From G963675935 sp963803125 (GTDB taxonomy: Bacteria; Planctomycetota; Planctomycetia; Pirellulales; Thermoguttaceae), in assembly GCA_963803125.1 (NCBI GenBank), contig CAWDLR010000002.1, positions 1,178,001-1,242,000 of the forward strand: DNA of 64,000 nt, in the 5' to 3' direction. The position numbers and the translations under genes were made by a program. How positions within the stretch are numbered: the first letter of the stretch is position 1; each line of letters opens with the position of its first letter. Of the stretch, positions 40,123 to 48,579 are shown in pieces. The notes under the pieces were generated by a model that worked only from the letters and a program-made list of their open reading frames with translations, was not told the DNA's origin and made no database searches.

Positions 40123-40602
40123 TCATTCTTCCTTGACTCCCAGCAGTGCCACGCACTGGGCCGCGATGGCCTCTTCGCAGCCGATGGCTCCGACGCCTTC
40201 GCCGGTCTTGGCTTGCAGGCCGACGCGCTCGACTTCGATGCCGAGGATGTCGGCCAGCCGCTGGCGGATGGTCTGGCGATGGGTGAGCAGCTTGGGCCGC
40301 TGGGCGAAAACGATGCAGTCGATATTGATGATGTCCCAGCCGAGCAGTTTGACCGATTCGAGCACGTCGTGCAGCATTTCGCCCGAATCGCGGCCGCGGT
40401 TCTCGGGATCGGTGTCGGGATACATCAGTCCGATATCGCCCAGGGCGGCGGCCCCCAGCAGGGCGTCGATCACCGCGTGCAGCAGCGTGTCGGCGTCGCT
40501 ATGGCCGATCGCCTGCCGATCGTGCGGAATATCCACTCCGCCCAGCCGCAATGGCCCGCCGGGCTCCAGCCGGTGCAAGTCGTATCCGATTCCCACTCGC
40601 AA
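40123..40602 (-). CDS. ispF: 2-C-methyl-D-erythritol 2,4-cyclodiphosphate synthase
   Basis: IspF forms the cyclic diphosphate in the MEP route to isoprenoid precursors. The 159-residue product has the metal-site motif GYDLHRL (Asp-x-His), GHSDADTLLHAVIDALLGA, DIGLMYPDTDPENR and the C-terminal KTGEGVGAIGCEEAIAAQ. These are all hallmark segments, and length is normal. There is no ATG. The start is TTG at 40602 or GTG at 40596, the latter giving the shorter VGIGYDLH. It is co-directional with cysS, which follows after about 150 bp of simple repeats. Confidence 0.96.
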   Translation of the reverse strand: MRVGIGYDLHRLEPGGPLRLGGVDIPHDRQAIGHSDADTLLHAVIDALLGAAALGDIGLMYPDTDPENRGRDSGEMLHDVLESVKLLGWDIINIDCIVFAQRPKLLTHRQTIRQRLADILGIEVERVGLQAKTGEGVGAIGCEEAIAAQCVALLGVKEE

Positions 40603-40657
40603 AGCAAACGTGGCTGGGTCTCCTTACGCAGGGAGGGTGACCGCTTATGGGCGTCAA

Positions 40658-40711
40658 TGTCGCCTTTCGCTCCGCGAAAGCAGCGCGACTTTCGCGGAGC
40701 GAAAGGCGACA
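40658..40711. repeat. 54-bp near-perfect palindrome (CGCCTTTCGCTCCGCGAAAG family)
   Basis: Arms TGTCGCCTTTCGCTCCGCG and complement meet almost without a loop. The same arm sequence forms the perfect palindrome at 62781-62836. It lies upstream of ispF and between divergent genes. Confidence 0.85.
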
Positions 40712-40865
40712 AAGAACCGCCGCCTAAACGGCGATGGACGTGGGGGATTATACTGAAAGGGCCCCACAAAGAAAACCGCGATTCGGCGAGAACCTTCCCC
40801 CCAGTGTGGGAAGAGAGTAGAATGGATGCCGTGTGGAAGGGCCATCGCATTCGGAGGACCCACCC

Positions 40866-41651
40866 ATGACTGACGAAAACGTTGCCCCGGAACGTTTAGA
40901 CTCCATGCCCACGCAACGCAAGTTTCTGGGCTGTGGCGGTTGCGTATGGTCACTCGTCGGAGTGGTTTTCGTTCTGTTCTTGATTGCTATGTTTCTGCCG
41001 GCGGTTTCGTGTTGCAGGGAGGCCGCCCGCAGGGCCGCATGCACCGGCAAACTCCACAGTATCGCAGTCGCGATGAACACCTATTGTGCCAAGTACAGTT
41101 GCTTCCCTCCTGCATACACGGTCGATAAGAGCGGGCGGCGAATGCACAGTTGGCGCGTGCTGATTCTGGAGTTCTTGGCCCCCGATCTTTACGCCAAATA
41201 CGACTTCAACCAGCCGTGGAACAGCCCAGCCAATCTGGCCTTCGCCAAGATGATGAAGGAAGACGGACCCTATCGTTGTCCGACCGAGGATCCAGAAGAC
41301 CCGTTGTGGACAAGCTACGTGATGCTCGTCGGGCCGAGGGCGTTTTCTCCTGGCCCAACCGGCCGGAAGCCGGAGGAAATAACGGATGGATTACAGAATA
41401 CGATTGCGGTCGTCGAAATGTCGCCATCGGGCATCCTGTGGACGTCGCCGTACGACCTCAACGCGGGTGAAATGGCCTTCAAGATCAAAGACCCGGATCA
41501 CGCCGGCCCGCGCAGTCGCCACGCCGACGGCGCAAGTGTGCTGTTTGTGGACGGCCACGTAGAATTCTTGTCGCGTGGGGATCCCGATAGCGAGGCGCTC
41601 TTAAGGGCGGCCGCCACCATCAATGGCGGCGAAGACATGAGCAAGTTCTAA
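40866..41651 (+). CDS. DUF1559 family pilin-like protein
   Basis: The 261-residue protein has an N-terminal hydrophobic helix (VWSLVGVVFVLFLIAMFLPAV) and then CREAARRAACTGKLHSIAVAMNTYCAKY, matching the type-II-pseudopilin-like N1 region of planctomycete DUF1559 proteins. The C-terminal H-x9-DG signature is present as HADGASVLFVDGHVEFL. The usual PilD cleavage site is not obvious. These proteins occur in large planctomycete families of unknown role. The ATG at 40866 gives MTDENVAPERL. Confidence 0.88.
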   Translation: MTDENVAPERLDSMPTQRKFLGCGGCVWSLVGVVFVLFLIAMFLPAVSCCREAARRAACTGKLHSIAVAMNTYCAKYSCFPPAYTVDKSGRRMHSWRVLILEFLAPDLYAKYDFNQPWNSPANLAFAKMMKEDGPYRCPTEDPEDPLWTSYVMLVGPRAFSPGPTGRKPEEITDGLQNTIAVVEMSPSGILWTSPYDLNAGEMAFKIKDPDHAGPRSRHADGASVLFVDGHVEFLSRGDPDSEALLRAAATINGGEDMSKF

Positions 41652-41729
41652 TCCGATTGATGATTCTATTTGCGAAGCCGCAAGCGGCTTTCTCACTGCC
41701 GACTGCCTACTGCCTACTGCCCACTCCCC

Positions 41730-42566
41730 ATGCGTCTCGCCTATAGTTCCAACGCCTACCAGAACTTCTCGATCGAAGAAACGATCGCTCGCATTGCCGC
41801 GATCGGTTATGCGGGGATGGAGTTGCTGGCCGACGTGCCCCATGCCTGGCCGGCGGGACTGCTGGAGGGGCGAAAACGGGCGATCCGCGAATGCCTGGAA
41901 AAGCAGGGGCTGGCGATCTCGAACGTCAATGGCTTCATGATGAACGCCGTGGCCGATCCGCGGCAACCGTATTGGCATCCCTCGTGGATCGAGCCGGATC
42001 GGCATTATCGGGCCATCCGCCGCGAACACACGAAGCGGGCGCTGCGGCTGGCGGCGGAACTCGGGGCGGCATCGATCCAGACCGAGCCGGGCGGACCGCT
42101 GGCCGAAGGGCAATCGTGGCAGGCGGCCGCCGACGTTTTTTACGAAGAGCTCATGCCCTGCGTCGACGTGGCCGAGCGATTGGGCGTGTTTCTGCTGATC
42201 GAGCCGGAGCCGGGCTTGATGATCGAGACGTTCGAGCAGTACCTGGAGTTCGCCGGCCGCGTCGGTTCGCCCTGGGTGGGGTTGAATTTCGACATCGGCC
42301 ACGCGTTCTGCATGGGCCAGGAGCCGCAGGAGTGGATTGGGCCGATGGCGGCGCACACGAAGCACTATCACATCGAGGACATCGCCGCCACCCGCCGCCA
42401 CGCCCATCTCGTGCCGGGCCAGGGGGCGATCGACTTCCCGGCCGTGCTGCGGGAGATCGCCAAGACAAACTACCAGGGCTGGATCACCGTTGAACTGTAT
42501 CCGTACATCGACGATCCCGACGCCGCGGGAAGAGAGGCGAAGCGGTTTCTGGAAGAGGCGGTTTAA
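41730..42566 (+). CDS. Sugar phosphate isomerase/epimerase (xylose-isomerase-like TIM barrel)
   Basis: The 278-residue product starts MRLAYSSNAYQNFSIEETIARIAAIGY and carries metal-binding acidic and His residues in EPEPGLMIET (Glu), NFDIGHAFCMG (Asp, His), KHYHIEDI (His, Glu) and TVELYPY (Glu). This is the AP_endonuc_2/EboC-like fold. EboC-like enzymes belong to a prenylated-metabolite (eustigmatophyte-type) cluster, but none of those partners are here, so substrate is open. The start codon directly follows a CTGCCTACTGCC simple repeat that is translated in the longer frame from 41670. I reject that extension. Confidence 0.85.
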   Translation: MRLAYSSNAYQNFSIEETIARIAAIGYAGMELLADVPHAWPAGLLEGRKRAIRECLEKQGLAISNVNGFMMNAVADPRQPYWHPSWIEPDRHYRAIRREHTKRALRLAAELGAASIQTEPGGPLAEGQSWQAAADVFYEELMPCVDVAERLGVFLLIEPEPGLMIETFEQYLEFAGRVGSPWVGLNFDIGHAFCMGQEPQEWIGPMAAHTKHYHIEDIAATRRHAHLVPGQGAIDFPAVLREIAKTNYQGWITVELYPYIDDPDAAGREAKRFLEEAV

Positions 42567-42593
42567 CGCTCGCCAGGATGCTCGTTTCGCAGT

Positions 42594-43046
42594 TCATTGC
42601 GAAGCCGCAAGCGGCTTGTTTGCCTTTTCGCTCGTTTCCTTCGTCCCACTCTTCTCGTTCAGCCAGAGGAGGTCTTCACGCAACTCTTCGAGCGTTTCTC
42701 TCAGGCCGACGAAGTCGCGGCGGAAGCGGCGCCAGGCGAGATAGCCGCCGATGCCGGAGGCCAAGAGCAAACAGGCGGCAAACCCGAGCAGCCAGCCGCC
42801 GCGGGCGACGCCGGTCCACTCGCTGAAGACATCGGCCATCCACACCGCCACCAAGGGCAGCGACGTGAGCGCCAGCGCCAGCGCCACCGCCCAGACGACG
42901 GCCAGCCGTTTTGCCGAGTGCAGATCGGCGGCGATCTCCAGCCGGGCCAATTCCAAGCGGGCCGCCGCCATTTCGCGCAGTTCCGCCCCGAGCGAGCCAA
43001 GCTCCTCGCGAACGCCGGCCAACAGCGGCTTGCTGGAATCGTTCAT
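42594..43046 (-). CDS. Phage-holin-III/YqjE-like membrane protein
   Basis: The 150-residue product has an amphipathic N-terminal helix (ELGSLGAELREMAAARLELARLEI) and two membrane helices (about 50-75 and 83-105), with a charged C-terminal helix. This is the layout of the Actinobacterial holin III/YqjE family. In E. coli yqjE neighbours yqjD and yqjK, and here the two upstream co-directional genes fit those roles. Function unknown, inner-membrane location likely. It starts at ATG 43046. Confidence 0.75.
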   Translation of the reverse strand: MNDSSKPLLAGVREELGSLGAELREMAAARLELARLEIAADLHSAKRLAVVWAVALALALTSLPLVAVWMADVFSEWTGVARGGWLLGFAACLLLASGIGGYLAWRRFRRDFVGLRETLEELREDLLWLNEKSGTKETSEKANKPLAASQ

Positions 43047-43064
43047 CGAGGCGTCGTTTGTCTC

Positions 43065-43095
43065 GTTGGGGGGGCAGTTCAACTGCCACCCCAAC
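43065..43095. repeat. Palindrome of the GTTGGG...CCCAAC family
   Basis: The centre GGCAGTTCAACTGCC, flanked by GTTGGGG and CCCCAAC, lies between the YqjE-like and YqjK-like genes. The same centre occurs in the kinase gene at 60823-60853. Confidence 0.75.
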
Positions 43096-43098
43096 AAG

Positions 43099-43428
43099 TC
43101 ACTTTTCCTTGTTGGGAGTCGATTCGGTCCAGGTCTTCCGCAGTTCGTTCCAGAGTTGTTGCTGGAATCCGCCGAAGGCTTGCTGTATGATCGAGCGGCC
43201 CAGCCAGCGTGTGATTCGCGCGGGCCGCAGGAGGCTCGATGCGGTCATGCCCGCCCCCAATGCCGCCGCCATCGCCCAGAGCGGATAGCGGGCGACGTAA
43301 GTCCGCCAGGAGAGCAGCCGCCGGCCTTCGTCGTGTGCGGCGCGGAGCCGACGGTCGATGCGGCGTCGCGAACGGGCGATGCGGAGGTGCAACTCTCGTT
43401 TGCGGCGGAGGATTTCGGCGGTGGGCAT
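43099..43428 (-). CDS. Small basic protein of the YqjD/E/K-like cluster
   Basis: The 109-residue product begins MPTAEILRRKRELHLRIARS, a strongly basic helix, with a weak hydrophobic segment (YPLWAMAAALGAGMTASSLL) and a basic C-terminus. The position between a DUF883-like and a holin-III-like gene suggests a YqjK-like membrane-associated partner. Sequence similarity is not strong. The start at ATG 43428 is chosen over a longer frame to 43446. Confidence 0.65.
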   Translation of the reverse strand: MPTAEILRRKRELHLRIARSRRRIDRRLRAAHDEGRRLLSWRTYVARYPLWAMAAALGAGMTASSLLRPARITRWLGRSIIQQAFGGFQQQLWNELRKTWTESTPNKEK

Positions 43429-43456
43429 GTGTGAAGGTGATCGCAATGGGCGGGAA

Positions 43457-43528
43457 ATAGCCGGGGGCCAACGGCCCGCGGAATGGGCTTTCTCACAGTT
43501 CGGCCGCGGGCCGTTGGCCCCCGGCTAT
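43457..43528. repeat. 72-bp palindrome with 25-bp arms
   Basis: ATAGCCGGGGGCCAACGGCC... is mirrored by ...GGCCGTTGGCCCCCGGCTAT with an ~22-bp loop. It sits between the first and second genes of the YqjD/K/E-like trio and may weaken read-through. Confidence 0.8.
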
Positions 43529-43556
43529 TGCTTGTATGTCTTCTCCAAACAGTCCG

Positions 43557-43835
43557 TCATCGGCGGAACAACCGTCCGAGAAGGTAGCCGAGCAGGGCGG
43601 CGAGCGTGAGGCTCGCGGCGGGGTGGCGGCGGACGGTTTCGAGCGTGCCGTCGAGCACGTCGCCGACGGTTTTTTCGCGGACGTCCTGCAAGTGCTCGGC
43701 CGCCTGCTGGCGGACGTGTTCGTAGAAGGCGTGCGCCCTCTCCAGTTCGACCCTCGCTCGGCGGAGGGCCTCGGCGGGCGAGCAGGCTCCGGCCTGCGGT
43801 TCAGCGGCTGGTTTCGTCGGATTATCGTCGCTCAT
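43557..43835 (-). CDS. DUF883/YqjD-like membrane-anchored protein
   Basis: The 92-residue protein has a long soluble helix (EALRRARVELERAHAFYEHVRQQ...VREKTVGDVLDGTL) and a C-terminal membrane anchor HPAASLTLAALLGYLLGRLFRR. This is the ElaB/YqjD/DUF883 architecture. In E. coli such proteins tether ribosomes to the membrane in stationary phase; a similar role here is only an analogy. GAGGAAT precedes the ATG. It is the first gene of the leftward trio. Confidence 0.8.
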   Translation of the reverse strand: MSDDNPTKPAAEPQAGACSPAEALRRARVELERAHAFYEHVRQQAAEHLQDVREKTVGDVLDGTLETVRRHPAASLTLAALLGYLLGRLFRR

Positions 43836-43853
43836 GGCAGATTCCTCTTACTT

Positions 43854-43933
43854 GGAGCGCGGGCGTCTCGCCCGCCTGGGAACATACGGGAGGATGCCGC
43901 GCAGGGGAAATGCGGGCGAGACGCCCGCGCTCC
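43854..43933. repeat. 80-bp palindrome of the GGAGCGCGGGCGTCTCGCCCGC family
   Basis: The left arm GGAGCGCGGGCGTCTCGCCC and its complement at 43914-43933 enclose a GC-rich loop. A relative lies in frame inside the kinase gene at 60337-60430. Confidence 0.85.
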
Positions 43934-44097
43934 CAATTAGACCGTAGCTTATCGACGGCGCGGAGGAGGACGTGGGCGGCAAAATCGACAGAATCGGAGC
44001 CGCCGGCACCGCTGCGTCGCCACGCGACGACGCCTGCGAAACCGCAAGCGGTTTTTTCGCTCGGCCATCAACAATCAGCAATCGACAATCAGCAATC

Positions 44098-46479
44098 CTA
44101 GGGCTCGATCAAGTACACCTGGTTGTCGAGCAAGAGCAACACGGGCTCGTCGAAGACCATGTACTGCGAGAGCCGGCGGCCGTAGGTCTCGGCCAGTCGG
44201 AAGTACTCGTTGCTGAACTGCTTGATCCGCTGGGCGCCGGCTTCTTGCGATTGCGTAATCCGCGAATCGACCCAGCGGCCGCTGCGGCGGAAGAAGGTGC
44301 GGTTGCCGACGTTTCGCACGCTCTCCTTGGCCGATCGGGCTTCGCGGTCGGCTTGGCCGCCGAACTCCAAGCGGCCACCGGCGCTGAAGCCGAAGCCCGC
44401 GGGGCCGGCGCCCATGGCCGGGGCCTGAGCGGCCCTTTGGAGTCCCCCTTTCATCATCCGCTGGGCAACGCCGGTTTCACCGGAGGATTGCCCCAGCGCA
44501 CTCAGGCGGCGGGCGGCCCGGCCTTCGTTGACGGCGAGATCATGGAGGTTGGTGTTCTCGTCGGCCATGAACGAAGTGTACGGCGTGAGAATCCCGTGCT
44601 TCGTGGCCAGATCGATCAGTTCCTTCACCAATTCGCTGTTCTGTCCGTTGAGGTCCAACTGGTCGAGGATCTCGCCCACGCGGCGGACAGCCCAGAGCTT
44701 CTCGATAAATGCGAAACTGTCGTCGCCGCTCTTGTTGACCAGCGTGGCGGGAAAGGCGAACTTCTGCGGCAGTTCGCCGACCGAGCCCTCGACGATCACC
44801 TTGACCACGCCCGGCTTGCGGTATCGGCCGACGACCACCAGTTGCTCGCCGGCGAACAGATCGAACGAGTCTCTCGGGTAGACGCGGTTGATCGGCTCGC
44901 CCTCCGCGGGTGCGATCGTGTCGTAAACGAACCGCAGCCGCACGCCGGTCAACACCGGCGACTCGATGCGGTTGTAGAGCTTGCTGACGCTGGCTTCGAT
45001 GTCCTCCTCGGGCCGCACGTATTCGCTCTGGCCGTAGTTTTCCCGCACCAGTTTGTCCAGCAGCCGGCTGTTCAGATCGTAGCCGACGCCGAAGGCGAAG
45101 ATTCTGGCGTGCAGTTTGTTCAACTCCTTGGCGTTGGCCACGATTCGCATTTCGTTGGTCTCGCCGGAGGTGGGAACGCCGTCGGTCAAGAAGATCACGT
45201 AGCTGGGCTGCTTGGGGTCGCGGACTTGGGCCAGGGCCACGCGCATGGCGGCGTCGATGTCGGTGCTGCCGCCGGCGTAGAGCCCTTCGACGAACCCCAG
45301 GGCCGCCTCCCGCGTCTTCTCGTTGAAGCGCTGCAACTCGGGGCGGAACGACTCGACCTGATCGTCGTAGGCCACGATGTTGAACAGGTCCCCCTGGTGC
45401 AGATTGTTGAGCACGAATTTCAACGCCGCCCGGACTTGCTCCATCTTTTTGCCGGCCATGCTGCCCGAGCGATCGATGACGAAGATTACGGTCTTGGGCT
45501 GCGGTGTCGACGGGCGGGGCTTGTGCTCGCTCGGCGGCGCCAGCAAGGGGACGTCGCCGAACGTTCCGGGCCGCATCCCCTCGCTGCCGAAGGTGGCCGA
45601 GGGCGTCTTGCCCTCCGCGGATTTGATCTCGGGACTCGCCAGCAGCAGGAAATATCCGTCTTCGTTCGGATTGGGCCGATAGCTCAATACCCGCGTGCTC
45701 AGTTTCCCCTTGCCCACGTCGTACAACAGGCGGAAGTCGCCGCTGGGCACTTCCTGTTTCGCCGTCAGCGCGATCGTGGCGTGGTGTTCGTCGGGCCGCT
45801 TGATCTCGACGGCGTGCGATGGGCTGTAGACGTTCTTGATCTGCTCGTGGCTTTCGATCGTCGCGTGGATGCTGACCTTTTCGATCGCCGCGGAGGTGTA
45901 CTTCGCGGTGCTCAGCGGGAAGAGGAAGTCGGTCAGCCCCTGCTCCGCGCGGCAGAGTTGCGAATAGCGGAGCGAGACGGTGCGGCTCCCTCCGGGCGGC
46001 ACGGGGAAGACGCTGGTGCGAAACAGGCCCGTCCCCATCCATTCCAGCAAGGCCGGGTCGCGGTTCTTCCGCACGATCTCCTCGTACATCCGCCGGGCCT
46101 CGCGGGCGTCGAGCAGCCGGGCGGGATACTCGCGGCCGTCGATAAGCAGCGTCATCCGCTCGACCGCCCCGTCGTACGGCAGCGGAAAGACGAACGAAAC
46201 CTCCAGCGGCTGGCTGCCGCTGTTGACGAAAGTTTGCGACACCTGCACCTGCGCCACCTGGTCAACCAGCCGGGCATGAACGTCCAACTCCTTGATCTTG
46301 TAGCTCATCGGCGGCGGGGCGGGTTGCGGTGTCGGGTACCGCGGCGGCCAAATCATCATCGGCCGCGGCAACCGCACGTGCTCGTTCGGATCGACGACCA
46401 CCAACAAGCCCTGCGCCCAAGCGGCGACAGGGGCCAAAAACAGCAAGATCGCGGCGATGGAGATAAAGGAACGGCGCAT
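44098..46479 (-). CDS. VIT and VWA domain surface/periplasmic protein
   Basis: The 793-residue product has a signal peptide (MRRSFISIAAILLFLAPVAA, cleavage near AWAQ), a VIT domain (about 60-180: VQVSQTFVNSGSQPLEVSFVFPLPY, REARRMYEEI) and a von Willebrand A domain (about 328-500). The MIDAS motif is DRSGS at 336-340 with TDGVPT downstream. These resemble inter-alpha-trypsin-inhibitor heavy-chain-like bacterial proteins (marine proteobacterial sortase target/VIT-VWA type). The C-terminal third is beta-rich, then low complexity. AGGAG precedes the ATG. Metal-dependent protein binding in the envelope is inferred. Confidence 0.9.
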   Translation of the reverse strand: MRRSFISIAAILLFLAPVAAWAQGLLVVVDPNEHVRLPRPMMIWPPRYPTPQPAPPPMSYKIKELDVHARLVDQVAQVQVSQTFVNSGSQPLEVSFVFPLPYDGAVERMTLLIDGREYPARLLDAREARRMYEEIVRKNRDPALLEWMGTGLFRTSVFPVPPGGSRTVSLRYSQLCRAEQGLTDFLFPLSTAKYTSAAIEKVSIHATIESHEQIKNVYSPSHAVEIKRPDEHHATIALTAKQEVPSGDFRLLYDVGKGKLSTRVLSYRPNPNEDGYFLLLASPEIKSAEGKTPSATFGSEGMRPGTFGDVPLLAPPSEHKPRPSTPQPKTVIFVIDRSGSMAGKKMEQVRAALKFVLNNLHQGDLFNIVAYDDQVESFRPELQRFNEKTREAALGFVEGLYAGGSTDIDAAMRVALAQVRDPKQPSYVIFLTDGVPTSGETNEMRIVANAKELNKLHARIFAFGVGYDLNSRLLDKLVRENYGQSEYVRPEEDIEASVSKLYNRIESPVLTGVRLRFVYDTIAPAEGEPINRVYPRDSFDLFAGEQLVVVGRYRKPGVVKVIVEGSVGELPQKFAFPATLVNKSGDDSFAFIEKLWAVRRVGEILDQLDLNGQNSELVKELIDLATKHGILTPYTSFMADENTNLHDLAVNEGRAARRLSALGQSSGETGVAQRMMKGGLQRAAQAPAMGAGPAGFGFSAGGRLEFGGQADREARSAKESVRNVGNRTFFRRSGRWVDSRITQSQEAGAQRIKQFSNEYFRLAETYGRRLSQYMVFDEPVLLLLDNQVYLIEP

Positions 46480-46597
46480 GGCTCTTGTCTCCTAACCAGG
46501 GCATTCTCGGATGTGAGATGGTCACAACTAACGATTATCGGACGTTTCGGCGCGGTGAGAAGTTCCCCCGGGGTGGTAAAACGGGGGCGCGGCAGCG

Positions 46598-46692
46598 GAT
46601 TGTGGCAACCGCGTCAGAACCGTTTAGCCGCCGTGTCCACGCGGCGCTGGGGCTGCTGGCGATTCTGCGCCGCGTGGACGCGGCGGCTAAAC
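46598..46692. repeat. ~95-bp palindromic repeat E, copy 1
   Basis: GTTTAGCCGCCGTGTCCACG (46622 onward) is mirrored by CGTGGACGCGGCGGCTAAAC (ending 46692). The lead-in ATTGTGGCAACCGCGTCAGAA and the central GGCGATTCTG are also shared with the copy at 53615-53708. Confidence 0.85.
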
Positions 46693-46841
46693 AGATCCCC
46701 CATTTTGAGCGCGAAGGATGATCCCTCACCCTCACCCATGAATCGCCATCCCCATCCTGCCGTAGCGGTAGGACGCGCGGAGAAATCGGACGAAACGGGC
46801 GGAGTGTCCATTCGATCCACGTCGCCGCCGGAGCGATTACT

Positions 46842-46869
46842 TTGACCATCTTCACTAGACTGTTATGAT
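46842..46869 (+). promoter_or_regulatory. Sigma-70-type promoter of the ACT-domain gene
   Basis: TTGACC at 46842-46847 and TATGAT at 46864-46869, spaced 16 bp. The start codon is 77 bp downstream. Confidence 0.55.
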
Positions 46870-46945
46870 CTAGATGGGGGCCGATTGAATGCAGGCCCCG
46901 CCGGCTTCTCCAGTTGTTTCTCAACTCGATGAAAGGATCGTCGCA

Positions 46946-47398
46946 ATGCAAATGGCCAGGCAAGTGTCGGTCTCGTTGGTCAACAAGCCAGGGCGGCTCG
47001 CGGACGTGCTCACCGCGCTCAACAGGGAGAAGATCAATTTCAGGGCATTGGTGGTTGTCGATTCCGGCGAGCGAGGCACCGTTCGCTTCGTGCCCGACAA
47101 CGTCGCCGCCGCCGAGCAGGTCTTGGACAAACTGAGCATCCGCCATGACGCCACCGACGTGTTGTTGGTCGATATGCCGAATCAGCCGGGCGGGTTTCGC
47201 AAACTCTGCGAGCGGGTCGCCGCCGAACACCTGAACATCGACTACGCCTATTGCGGATTCGACAGCGGAGGCAAGGCCAAAGGGGGGATGGTGGCCGTCA
47301 TCCGCGTCAACGATCTGGCCAAGGCCCAACGGGTGCTCAGCGAGAACGCTACGGTGCGAAAGAGGATGCCCTTCCGCCGGCCGGTGCTGACGCGGTAG
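46946..47398 (+). CDS. Tandem ACT-domain protein
   Basis: The 150-residue protein consists of two ACT-type ligand-binding units: VSVSLVNKPGRLADVLTALNREKINFRALVVVD and then VLLVDMPNQPGGFRKLCERVAAEHLNIDYAYCG. Both have the Gly-x-Leu at the ligand-binding turn. Stand-alone ACT pairs usually bind amino acids and regulate metabolism. No enzyme is attached and no obvious partner is adjacent. AAAGGA lies 8 bp before the ATG at 46946, which decides the start against the longer frame from 46889. Confidence 0.85.
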   Translation: MQMARQVSVSLVNKPGRLADVLTALNREKINFRALVVVDSGERGTVRFVPDNVAAAEQVLDKLSIRHDATDVLLVDMPNQPGGFRKLCERVAAEHLNIDYAYCGFDSGGKAKGGMVAVIRVNDLAKAQRVLSENATVRKRMPFRRPVLTR

Positions 47399-47435
47399 CA
47401 GTTGGCTGTCAGCCGACAGCGATCAGCGTTCAGGT

Positions 47436-48464
47436 TCACAATAGCGAGACGACCGCGGCAAATACTCTGTCTACGCTCAGGTCGCGCATGCAGCGATGAT
47501 GCCCCAGCGGACAGACGCGCTTGTGGCAGCCGATGCAGTCGAGGTCCAAGACGAGGTTGACGGCCCGCTGCGTGGGATTCTCGCTCCAGACCGGCAGCAT
47601 CGGGCCGAACATCGTCACCAGCGGCAACCCGAAGGCGGCGGCGACGTGCCGCGGGCCGCTGTCGGTCGAAACCATCAGCCGGCAGCGGCGAATGCACGCC
47701 TTCGCCGTGCCCAAGTCCATCGGCCCATCGGCCATCGAAACCACGTGGCTGTTGGCCGAAAGCGCCAAGATCCGCCGGGCAATGTCGCGCTCTTTCGGCC
47801 CGCAGAATACCAGCACGTCGTGATCGAGTTCGGCGACGATCCGCCGCGCCAACTCGGCGAAGTACTCGACCGGCCAGAGCTTCGAGCCGCCGTAGGCCCC
47901 GCTCGAATTCAGGGCGATCACCCGCTCGTCGCCGCGGAGTCCGAGCCGCTCGAAGACGCCGTCGGCCGATCGCTCGTCGGCATCGAGCGTGTGGAGTTCG
48001 AGTCGCGGCGATTCTTCGTCGCAGCCGACGGCCCGCGCAATCTCCAGATACGCTTCAACCATCGGCGTCGCTGCGATCTGGCGACCGATGCGGCGGGGGT
48101 AGAGCTTGTCGGTCAGCAGCGGGCCGCGGCCGTAGCGGGCGTAGCCGATGCGCTGTTGGGCCCCGCCGCGCCACGCCAACCAGGCGGTGCGAAAGGAATT
48201 GGTCATCAGCACCGCCAGGTCGAACTTCTCCGCCCGCATTTGCCGCACCATGGCCGATGCCCGCTGCGAACGGTCTTTCGAGCGCGGATCGAAGGGCCAC
48301 TGCTCGTCGAGCCAGGCCGTGCCGGTTAGCACGTCGGCCAGGTACGGCCGCAGAATTCCCACGATGCGAGCATCGGGCCCGAAGCACCGCCGCATCGCCC
48401 TTAGCGCCGGCGTGGCCATCGCCACGTCGCCCAGCCAATTCGGAAGAAAAACGGCGATCTTCAT
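47436..48464 (-). CDS. Glycosyltransferase family 9 (ADP-heptose:LPS heptosyltransferase II-like)
   Basis: The 342-residue enzyme starts MKIAVFLPNWLGDVAMATPALRAM (acceptor-side motif of WaaF/WaaC). The donor-binding half contains VIALNSSGAYGGSKLWPVEYFAEL, VSTDSGPRHVAAAFGLPLVTMFGP and CIGCHKRVCPLGHHRCM, typical of heptosyltransferase II. It would add heptose to the inner LPS core. It is followed upstream (same strand, about 115 bp) by lpxK, supporting an envelope-sugar role. The ATG at 48464 is preferred over 48491. Confidence 0.88.
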   Translation of the reverse strand: MKIAVFLPNWLGDVAMATPALRAMRRCFGPDARIVGILRPYLADVLTGTAWLDEQWPFDPRSKDRSQRASAMVRQMRAEKFDLAVLMTNSFRTAWLAWRGGAQQRIGYARYGRGPLLTDKLYPRRIGRQIAATPMVEAYLEIARAVGCDEESPRLELHTLDADERSADGVFERLGLRGDERVIALNSSGAYGGSKLWPVEYFAELARRIVAELDHDVLVFCGPKERDIARRILALSANSHVVSMADGPMDLGTAKACIRRCRLMVSTDSGPRHVAAAFGLPLVTMFGPMLPVWSENPTQRAVNLVLDLDCIGCHKRVCPLGHHRCMRDLSVDRVFAAVVSLL

Positions 48465-48579
48465 CGAAAATGCTCCACGTCGCGATTTCACACTTCAGCA
48501 ACACTCCAGCCGCGTGAAATGGCCGGTTCAGTGACCATTGGTTGTTTAGCCGCGCCCCGAAGGGAAGCGCTGATGCGGG

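Larger units (their letters stand above)
46480..46945. other. Divergent intergenic region with large palindrome and promoter
   Basis: No gene recognised. It holds repeat E1 at about 46598-46692 and a good rightward promoter at 46842-46869. Confidence 0.6.

Noticed and set aside
41670..41729. Upstream extension of the sugar isomerase
   Set aside because: It translates a CTGCCTACTGCC simple repeat, and the fold begins with MRLAYSS at 41730.
43972..46845. 957-codon frame opposite the VIT-VWA gene
   Set aside because: The leftward frame has a signal peptide, VIT and VWA motifs. The rightward frame is its shadow.
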